A DNA stretch of 64,000 nt, from NCBI GenBank assembly GCA_049323835.1, contig JBMOOJ010000093.1, forward strand, positions 1 to 64,000, written 5' to 3'. Source of the DNA: SG-bin9 sp049323835. Its GTDB lineage: Bacteria; Pseudomonadota; Alphaproteobacteria; Rhizobiales; Xanthobacteraceae. Within the stretch, counting starts at the first letter, position 1, and each line of letters starts with the position of its first letter. Below the pieces are notes generated by a model. It was not told the origin of the DNA, did not search any database, and was given only the letters and a program-made list of their open reading frames with translations. The position numbers were made by a program, and so were the translations under genes. Below, piece by piece: positions 58,194 to 64,000 of this stretch.

Positions 58194-58775
58194 ATGCTGA
58201 GACGAATGTACGACTGGTGCATTGCCGCCGCCGACAAGCCCTACGCGCTCTGGATCATGGGCTTCGTGTCCTTCGCGGAAAGCTCCTTCTTCCCGATCCC
58301 CCCTGACGTGATGCTGATCCCGATGTCGCTGGCGCGGCCGAAGCGGGCGTGGTTCTACGCGACCGTCTGTACGGTGACGTCGGTCGCCGGCGGCGTCGTC
58401 GGCTATCTGATCGGTGCGCTGCTCTACGACAGCGTCGGTCAGTGGATCATCAACCTTTACGGCGGTGGCGACAAGGTCGACGCTTTTCGCGCGCTATATG
58501 CCGAGTACGGCGCATGGATCATCATCGGCAAGGGGTTGACGCCGATTCCCTACAAGCTGGTGACCATCGTCTCGGGCTTCGCCGGTTACAACATCTGGAT
58601 GTTCATCCTTTGCTCGATCATCGCGCGCGGCGGCCGGTTCTTCATCGTCGCGATCGTGCTGAATTTCTACGGCGAGCAGATCAAGGCTGAACTCGAGAAG
58701 CGTCTCGGCTTCTGGGTTATCTTGAGCGCGGTGGTTCTCGTGCTCGGGTTCTTCATCGTCGGGTGGTTCTTCTGA
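58194..58775 (+). CDS. DedA/YqaA-family membrane protein
   Basis: The 193-residue membrane protein matches the YqaA branch of DedA (SNARE-associated) proteins: FVSFAESSFFPIPPDVMLIPMSLARP, GVVGYLIGALLYDSVG and GKGLTPIPYKLVTIVSGFAGYN. DedA proteins are lipid scramblases or transporters needed for envelope homeostasis. The start at 58194 was chosen; 58179 and 58206 are alternatives. It follows hisE closely on the same strand. Confidence 0.9.
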   Translation: MLRRMYDWCIAAADKPYALWIMGFVSFAESSFFPIPPDVMLIPMSLARPKRAWFYATVCTVTSVAGGVVGYLIGALLYDSVGQWIINLYGGGDKVDAFRALYAEYGAWIIIGKGLTPIPYKLVTIVSGFAGYNIWMFILCSIIARGGRFFIVAIVLNFYGEQIKAELEKRLGFWVILSAVVLVLGFFIVGWFF

Positions 58776-58903
58776 CGCGGCTCGCGAGTGGGGCGGTTCA
58801 ATCCGCTCCATCCTTGCTATGCCATCGCCATGCGAACGTCGGAATCGGGCTGCTTGCGGGGTTTGATCTTTCCCGCAGCCGCCATTCGCGATACCTTCCA
58901 GGC

Positions 58904-59488
58904 ATGCCCGACCGGCGGACACTCATTCCTGTCGCAGCCGCTTCGCGCCCCGCAATCCCGGCGCGATGGCTGCAGGGCTTTGTTCTTGCCGGCTTCGCCA
59001 TCGGTGCAAGCGTAACGCACGCGCAAACTTCTCCGCCGCCGCCGTCCTCACCGCCCCCCGCCGCGCTGGCTCCGGCACCGCCCGACGCCCCTCCGCAGCC
59101 CGCGCCGCCGCAGAGCAATCCTGGGCTGATTGAGGAAATCGGCAGGATGCTGCGCAGCTCGACGACCATCTTCACGCTGCCGTCGGCGAAGGAAACGATC
59201 GACGATCTCAATGCGCGCGCCAAGGGCGCGACCGACAGTCTGGGCCGCTTGGCGCGGCCGGCCTCCGTTGCGACGGGCCGCGTCGTTTGCAAGGTCGCCG
59301 CGAATGGCGCGCCGGACTGCAAGGCGGCGGCCGATAAGCTTTGTCAGAGCAAGGGCTTCACCAGCGGCAACAGCATCGAGTCGGATGCGGCCGAAAGCTG
59401 TCCGGCAAGAGTCTTGATGTCGGGACGGCCGCCGGAGCCCGGCGAGTGCCGCACCGACAATTACGTCACGCGCGCACTCTGCCAGTAA
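58904..59488 (+). CDS. secreted Pro-rich, cysteine-containing protein of unknown function
   Basis: The 194-residue protein has a hydrophobic segment (LQGFVLAGFAIGASVTHAQ) that may be a signal peptide, a Pro-rich stretch (TSPPPPSSPPPAALAPAPPDAPP), an amphipathic region and a C-terminal domain with cysteines in VVCKVAANGAPDCKAAADKLCQSKG and ESCPARVLM, plus two at GEC and LCQ. The six cysteines suggest disulfides in the periplasm. No family was recognised. The start at 58904 has a weak RBS. Confidence 0.72.
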   Translation: MPDRRTLIPVAAASRPAIPARWLQGFVLAGFAIGASVTHAQTSPPPPSSPPPAALAPAPPDAPPQPAPPQSNPGLIEEIGRMLRSSTTIFTLPSAKETIDDLNARAKGATDSLGRLARPASVATGRVVCKVAANGAPDCKAAADKLCQSKGFTSGNSIESDAAESCPARVLMSGRPPEPGECRTDNYVTRALCQ

Positions 59489-59506
59489 TCTGAACGCCAG
59501 AATCTT

Positions 59507-59719
59507 GAGTGCCAGTTCTCCGCAGCCAGCGGGGGTTGGTTCACCACCGGTATCCATTGACTTTTCACCTGGCACTCAGGCTATTGCGGGCGTCGCTGGT
59601 GTCCGATTCCGAAGTTCGCACGACGGTGTGGCGTGTTCCGTTGCGAACTTCCGAACCGCCACACCAGGTTCCTCTGCGTGCTCATGGAATGACGATCACA
59701 AGATAAAGGAAGTCCGCGT
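59507..59719 (+). promoter_or_regulatory. structured leader upstream of the nitronate monooxygenase gene
   Basis: Three inverted repeats lie in this span. GAGTGCCAG/CTGGCACTC (59507-59515 and 59569-59577) is a long-range stem. GAAGTTCGCA/TGCGAACTTC (59611-59620 and 59642-59651) and GGTGTGGCG/CGCCACACC (59625-59633 and 59657-59665) interlock in the order A-B-A'-B', allowing a pseudoknot or two alternative hairpins. The gene's RBS (AAGGAAG) follows about 40 bases later. It may be an RNA switch or a repeat relic. Confidence 0.4.
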
Positions 59720-60688
59720 ATGTCGATGCCTGCGTTGTTCAAGGGCCGTCTCTCGATCCCGGTGATCGGTGCGCCGCTGTTCATCATTTCGGTGCCCGAT
59801 CTCGTGATCGCCCAGTGCAAGGCCGGCGTCGTCGGATCGTTTCCGGCGTTGAATGCGCGCCCGCCCGCACTGCTTGACGAGTGGATTGCGCGCATCAAGG
59901 AAGAACTGGCCGCGCATGACAAGGCCAATCCGGACCGGCTGTCGGCGCCGTTCGCCGTCAACCAGATCGTCCATCGCTCGAACAACCGGCTCGAGCAGGA
60001 CATGGCGGTTTGCGAGAAGCACAAGGTGCCGATGGTGATCACCTCGCTCGGTGCGCGCGAGGATTTGAATCAGGCGGTGCACGGCTGGGGCGGCATCACC
60101 TTCCACGACGTCATCAATCAGCGGTTCGCGCACAAGGCGATCGAGAAGGGGGCGGACGGCCTCATTCTCGTGTCCGCCGGCGCCGGCGGCCATGCCGGCG
60201 AACTGTCGCCGTTTGCGTTCCTTGCCGAGACGCGCAAGTGGTTCAATGGTCCGATCGCACTGTCGGGGTCGATCGGCACCGGCCGCGCCATCCGCGCCGC
60301 GCGCGTGCTCGGCGCCGACTTCGCCTATATCGGCTCGGCGTTCATCGCCACCAAGGAAGCCAACGCCGTCGAACGGTACAAGGAAATGATCACGACGTCC
60401 GCATCCGAAGACATCGTCTATTCGAACCTGTTCACCGGCGTGCACGGCAACTACCTGAAGCCGTCGATTGCTGCCGCCGGCATGGACCCGGACAATCTGC
60501 CGGAGTCCGATCCCTCGAAGATGAATTTCGGCACCGACGCAAGCGGCGAACGGCAACGTCCCAAGGCATGGAAGGAAATCTGGGGCAGCGGCCAGGGCAT
60601 TGGTAGCATCGACAAGGTGCTGCCTGCCGCCGAACTGATCGCCCGCTTCAAAAAGGAATATGCGGAGGCGGTCGACCCGGCGCTGTGA
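59720..60688 (+). CDS. nitronate monooxygenase (NPD family flavoprotein)
   Basis: The 322-residue FMN protein matches the NAD(P)H-dependent nitronate monooxygenase/2-nitropropane dioxygenase family: VIGAPLFIISVPDLVIAQCKAGVVGSFPALNARP, VSAGAGGHAGELSPFAFL with the catalytic His region, and ALSGSIGTGRAIRAARVLGADFAYIGSAF for FMN. It oxidises nitronates and may serve in detoxification. The RBS AAGGAAG stands seven bases before the ATG. Its stop overlaps the thioesterase start (TGATG). Confidence 0.92.
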   Translation: MSMPALFKGRLSIPVIGAPLFIISVPDLVIAQCKAGVVGSFPALNARPPALLDEWIARIKEELAAHDKANPDRLSAPFAVNQIVHRSNNRLEQDMAVCEKHKVPMVITSLGAREDLNQAVHGWGGITFHDVINQRFAHKAIEKGADGLILVSAGAGGHAGELSPFAFLAETRKWFNGPIALSGSIGTGRAIRAARVLGADFAYIGSAFIATKEANAVERYKEMITTSASEDIVYSNLFTGVHGNYLKPSIAAAGMDPDNLPESDPSKMNFGTDASGERQRPKAWKEIWGSGQGIGSIDKVLPAAELIARFKKEYAEAVDPAL

Positions 60689-61461
60689 TGGAGGCGGTCT
60701 ATCGCATCAATGGCGATCGCGCCGAAACGTCTGCCCATGCTGCCGGCCCGTGGAGTCCGGACATGCAGCACGGCTCGCCGCCGTCGGCGCTGGTGACATG
60801 GGCCGCCGAGCAGATGCCGACCGCGCAGCCGATGCAGGTTGCGCGCGTCACCGTCGACCTGATGCGGCCGGTGCCGCTCGTACCGCTGACCATCGAGCGT
60901 GAGACGCTGCGCGAGGGCCGCAAGATCCAGCTCTGCGGCATCCGGCTGAAGGCGAACGGCGTCGAGGTCGTTCGCGCCACGGTGCTCAAGGTGCGCGTTG
61001 CCGACGCCGAGCTGCCGGCGGATATCGGTGAGCATCCGCTCGATCTCCCAGGGCCGGATGCCGGGCATCGCGAGGATACGCGCGGACTGATCAATCCGTT
61101 CATCCAGACCATGAGCATCAGCGCCGTGCGCGGGCGGTTGATGGTGAATGGCCCGGGCGCGATCTGGTATCGCGCCGATATGCCGATCATCGAGGGGCAG
61201 GCGATTTCACCGGCGATGCGAGCGATGATCGCATCCGACTTCTCGAACGCAACGTCGTCGATGCTCGACTGGCGCCAGTGGACCTTCCTCAATGCCGATC
61301 TCAACGTCAGCTTTGCCCGTCAGCCGGTCGGCGACTGGATTCTGCTGAACGGCGAGACGTTGATCGGTCCCGATGGGCGCGGGATTGCGACCGCGCGGCT
61401 TGCGGATAGCAAGGGCTACTTCGGCCGTTCGGTGCAGACACTGGTGATCGAGAAGCGTTGA
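60688..61461 (+). CDS. acyl-CoA thioesterase-like protein (double hotdog)
   Basis: The 257-residue protein resembles the thioesterase (4HBT_3) family, with GPWSPDMQHGSPPSALVTWAAEQM near residue 25 and a second hotdog-like half containing LMVNGPGAIWYRADMPII. It probably hydrolyses an acyl-CoA. The start shares its A with the nitronate monooxygenase stop, so both are co-translated; a link between nitro-compound oxidation and acyl-CoA turnover is inferred only from this. Confidence 0.82.
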   Translation: MEAVYRINGDRAETSAHAAGPWSPDMQHGSPPSALVTWAAEQMPTAQPMQVARVTVDLMRPVPLVPLTIERETLREGRKIQLCGIRLKANGVEVVRATVLKVRVADAELPADIGEHPLDLPGPDAGHREDTRGLINPFIQTMSISAVRGRLMVNGPGAIWYRADMPIIEGQAISPAMRAMIASDFSNATSSMLDWRQWTFLNADLNVSFARQPVGDWILLNGETLIGPDGRGIATARLADSKGYFGRSVQTLVIEKR

Positions 61462-61467
61462 GCGGCG

Positions 61468-62976
61468 TCAGCGCGGCTGGCTTGCCGGCGTTCCGGCGGT
61501 GGCCGTTCCGAGCGTCGCGCGCGTCTGCACGCCCCAGCGATGCCGGTTGGTGAGGAACGACACCCAGCCCCATACGGCGCCGGCCTGCCGCAACAACTGG
61601 AAACTGAACGGCTCCAGCACGGTCGCGATGATCACGTGGCCATAGCGTGAGGAACGCCGGTCGCCGGTGACGCGGCGATAGACGTGAACCATCCACAGGT
61701 TGAACGCGAGATCGATCGCGATCTTGGCGGCAATGATCGCGAGCGCTGTCAGCACGATGCTTGTCTTGCCCGTCATCAGGAAGGCGATCAGCAGCAGGAA
61801 TGCGGTGAAGCCGTACACCGGCTGCAAGGTGTCGAACGCCTTGATCGGCATCATCATCGTGCCGATGCCGCCGAACCGGCGCTGGCCGGCGAGGTCGCGG
61901 TTCCAGAGCTGGACTTGCAGGTAGCCGGCGAACCAGCGCCGCCGTTGCAGCATGAACGAGCCGAACGCGCCGGGCGCGTGCGTCACGCCGTGTGCGCCTG
62001 TGATCATCTGCAGCCGCCAGCCGAGACCATGCTCGACCGAATGGCGGTGCAGGCGATGCGTGAGCTCGTAGTCCTCGACCACGCAATCCGGATCGAAGCC
62101 GCCGACGCGCAGCAGCGCCTCGCGGCGGAATGCCGAGAACGCGCCGGAGATCAGCACCAGACTTTCCGCGCGCATCCACGCGAAGCGGCTGACCATGCTG
62201 CGGATGTATTCGTAGGTCTGGAACCATTGCAGCACGCGGCTGAGCGGGCCGGGGTCGCAAACCGGCACGAGCAGTCCACCGCCGGCAACGAGCGACGGAT
62301 CGGCGGCGAACGCATTGCGGATCGCCTCGATCGCGTCGCCGGCCAGCGCCGTGTCCGCATCGATCGCGAGCACGATGTCGGTGCCGATCTGGACGAGTGC
62401 GGCGTTCAGCGCCTCGGCCTTCCCGGATCGCGGCAGCCGCATCACCCGCAGATATGGGTAGATCATGCTCGGCGCGCTGATGTCACCCGGTGGGGCGAAC
62501 TGGATACGGAAGGTTTCGGCGAGAATCCGCGTGGTCTGGTCGGTGGAGCCGTCGTCGACGATCAGAATGAGGTCCGGCAGGTCGGTTTGCCGGCACAGCG
62601 CGGCCAATGTTTCCGGCAACACGGCCGCTTCGTTGTAGGCGGCGATGACGACGCCGAGCGAGGGGCGACTGGCAGGATTGATGGAGGCGCTGGTTGAATC
62701 GACATGCGACTGCGCCGCCGCGGCATGCGATCGATGCGCGGCCCGGACCGCGGGCCAGGTCAGCCAGGTGATCAGCAGCAAAAGCGCGGTGTCATACGCG
62801 ATGTAGAACAGTCCGATCGACCAGGCGAAGATGGTGCCGGTGGTGAAGGCGCGGCTCAGCAGCATCAGCCACAGGCCGAAGACGGTGGCGTAAATCGCCA
62901 TGCTGATGAGCGGCATCGCGCGCGGCGACAAGCGCGACGACGCGGCGGCAAACGGGGCGGCAAGCAGGGGCGGCAT
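61468..62976 (-). CDS. GT2 membrane glycosyltransferase (chitin/cellulose/hyaluronan synthase-like)
   Basis: The 502-residue protein has helices near residues 25-75, then a GT2 domain with VVIAAYNEAAVLPE, ILIVDDGSTD, AIDADTALAGDA, the ED of DCVVEDYELTHRL and the LQRRRWFAG acceptor motif (QxxRW-like). Three or more helices follow (about 390-475). The fold is that of processive beta-glycan synthases such as PgaC or HAS. Its product is unknown. It has no PilZ domain and converges with the thioesterase gene. Confidence 0.9.
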   Translation of the reverse strand: MPPLLAAPFAAASSRLSPRAMPLISMAIYATVFGLWLMLLSRAFTTGTIFAWSIGLFYIAYDTALLLLITWLTWPAVRAAHRSHAAAAQSHVDSTSASINPASRPSLGVVIAAYNEAAVLPETLAALCRQTDLPDLILIVDDGSTDQTTRILAETFRIQFAPPGDISAPSMIYPYLRVMRLPRSGKAEALNAALVQIGTDIVLAIDADTALAGDAIEAIRNAFAADPSLVAGGGLLVPVCDPGPLSRVLQWFQTYEYIRSMVSRFAWMRAESLVLISGAFSAFRREALLRVGGFDPDCVVEDYELTHRLHRHSVEHGLGWRLQMITGAHGVTHAPGAFGSFMLQRRRWFAGYLQVQLWNRDLAGQRRFGGIGTMMMPIKAFDTLQPVYGFTAFLLLIAFLMTGKTSIVLTALAIIAAKIAIDLAFNLWMVHVYRRVTGDRRSSRYGHVIIATVLEPFSFQLLRQAGAVWGWVSFLTNRHRWGVQTRATLGTATAGTPASQPR

Positions 62977-63143
62977 ATGACGTCTCGTTCGGATCGCACA
63001 GTCCGGCGCGATATGAACTACGGTGATGTCCTAGACATGTTTCGGGGCGCTGCTTCACAACACAAAATTGTCATCGGTGTCTCCGGCCGAAGCTGGAATA
63101 AAAAGCCGGCAATGGCCTTTTCCGGTCATCACGGAACCGGACC

Positions 63144-63764
63144 ATGACGAGTGTTGGCGAAAACCTGAAGCAACAGCGGCTGCGCTACACGCGCGTCGCC
63201 ATGATCCTGCATTGGACGGTGGCGGTCATGATTGCCGCCAACATCGTGCTGATCTGGATCGTCAATCTGATCCCGGAAGGATTCGTGCGGCCGGCCATCG
63301 ACACGCACAAGTCGCTCGGCATCACGGTGCTTGGCCTCGTGCTGCTGCATCTTTTGTGGCGGGCGGCGAATGCACCGCCGGAACTGCCGAGGCAGTATGC
63401 AGCGTGGGAACGCCGGCTGGCCAAGACGGCGCACATCACGATGTATTGTTTGATCCTGCTGCTGCCGTTATCAGGCTGGCTGCATGACTCGTCATGGAAG
63501 GCTGCGGCCCAGGTGCCGATGAAGCTGTTCTATCTGTTCGAATGGCCGCGCATCGGCTTCGTGATGTCGCTCCCGCCTGAAACGAAGGAAGCCTTTCACA
63601 AACTGACCGGCGGCATCCATGTCTGGCTCTCGTATGCCTTCTACGGCTTGTTCGTGCTGCATGTTGGCGGTGCGCTAAAGCACCAGTTCTGGGATCGCCA
63701 TCCGCAGCTTCAGCGCATGGTGCCGTGGGGCCGGGTCGAGGCGCAAAACAACGACACGGCATGA
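63144..63764 (+). CDS. cytochrome b561-family membrane protein
   Basis: The 206-residue protein has four membrane helices with histidines placed as heme ligands: MILHWTVAVMIAANIVLIW, DTHKSLGITVLGLVLLHLLWR, TAHITMYCLILLLPLSGWLH and GGIHVWLSYAFYGLFVLHVGGALKH. These carry two b hemes and move electrons from the quinone pool or act with superoxide. The ATG at 63144 follows the GT2 gene's divergent region. Confidence 0.9.
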   Translation: MTSVGENLKQQRLRYTRVAMILHWTVAVMIAANIVLIWIVNLIPEGFVRPAIDTHKSLGITVLGLVLLHLLWRAANAPPELPRQYAAWERRLAKTAHITMYCLILLLPLSGWLHDSSWKAAAQVPMKLFYLFEWPRIGFVMSLPPETKEAFHKLTGGIHVWLSYAFYGLFVLHVGGALKHQFWDRHPQLQRMVPWGRVEAQNNDTA

Positions 63765-63832
63765 TCCCTCCGGTCCCGGGGGCAGGCCGGGAGCAGGTTG
63801 CGGTGAACGCGAAGCTTCCCTAGATTGGCTTG

Positions 63833-64000
63833 ATGACCCTGGCCGTCGTGCAATCGAGCGATGCTATCTGGCAATCCCTTGTGCGGGAGGCCGAGGACGC
63901 TGCGGCTGCGGACGGCCTGCTGGCGCGATCGCTTGAGACCGCGATCTTCCAGCGGGCGGGCCTGGCGGATGCGATCGCCCATCAGATCGGGCGGCGGCTC
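63833..64000 (+). CDS. cysE: serine O-acetyltransferase-like protein, N-terminal part (cut by window edge)
   Basis: From the ATG at 63833 the frame is open for 56 codons to the window end. The residues (AIWQSLVREAEDAAAADGLLAR, LETAIFQRAGLADAIAHQIG) match the helical N-terminal domain of serine acetyltransferases, which make O-acetylserine for cysteine synthesis. Only this domain is in view, and the hexapeptide-repeat catalytic part is outside, so the call is moderate. The RBS is weak. Confidence 0.6.
   Translation, partial: MTLAVVQSSDAIWQSLVREAEDAAAADGLLARSLETAIFQRAGLADAIAHQIGRRL

Noticed and set aside
63710..63982. Minus-strand frame of 90 codons near the right edge
   Set aside because: It overlaps the end of the cytochrome b561 gene and the CysE-like start, both better supported.
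1..64000. tRNA and rRNA genes
   Set aside because: No cloverleaf-like or ribosomal RNA sequence was noticed by reading the gaps; a tRNAscan or Infernal run would settle it.

Overview
The window is GC-rich chromosomal DNA from an alphaproteobacterium, most likely the Bradyrhizobium/Rhodopseudomonas/Afipia branch of the Hyphomicrobiales. The clues are a DUF3551 protein, the alphaproteobacterial regulators TrcR (DUF1013) and RcdA (DUF1465), DUF1192, an NdvA-type cyclic-glucan exporter, several tripartite solute-import systems, and palindromic intergenic repeats typical of that group. No rRNA, tRNA, CRISPR array, transposase, phage gene or origin was seen. The assignment rests on protein reading alone.

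Layout. 0-4.2 kb: end of a probable outer-membrane protein, then a DctPQM TRAP transporter. 4.2-9 kb: a 590-base gap, a secreted DUF3551 protein, and a stress-type module of two divergent ECF sigma factors, two paralogous soluble cupin anti-sigma proteins and a secreted metallo-beta-lactamase-fold protein. 9-15.6 kb: tartrate/malate-type dehydrogenase, class III cyclase, Nudix hydrolase, PHB-depolymerase-like esterase, two small secreted proteins and a CitE-like lyase. 15.6-23.7 kb: TctC-type and TAXI-type import systems, SDR, TPR protein, propionyl-CoA synthetase PrpE and a small lipoprotein. 23.7-32.5 kb: hydrolase, TrcR, ispH-thrB-rnhA, peroxiredoxin, DsbD-N protein, YqgE and an adaA-ogt alkylation-repair pair. 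32.5-38 kb: membrane c-di-GMP phosphodiesterase, quinone oxidoreductase, DUF1192, a possible small RNA, RcdA and L31. 38-46.4 kb: ABC exporter, NTF2-like protein, a MotA/ZorA-like plus MotB/OmpA-like pair, a DUF1295 and CFA-like methyltransferase operon, and a flippase. 46.5-57 kb: tctCBA operon, DUF924, FadD, D-Ala-D-Ala carboxypeptidase, NdvA-like exporter and an orphan binding protein. 57-64 kb: Tyr/Gly-rich secreted protein, HisE, DedA-like protein, nitronate monooxygenase and thioesterase behind a structured leader, GT2 synthase, cytochrome b561 and the start of a CysE-like gene.

A recurring theme is uptake and activation of organic acids: two TRAP systems, one complete and one orphan tripartite tricarboxylate component, an NMT1-like binding protein, two acyl-CoA synthetases, a CitE-like lyase and a TtuC-like dehydrogenase. 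A second theme is stress response (ECF/cupin module, a possible sigma-EcfG promoter, peroxiredoxin, alkylation repair). The most unusual signals are the ECF module with two RskA-like/cupin anti-sigma proteins, interlocked inverted repeats upstream of the nitronate monooxygenase gene, a candidate small RNA with a CCUCCC segment upstream of rcdA, and the stand-alone ion-channel plus OmpA pair with a cruciform repeat between its genes.
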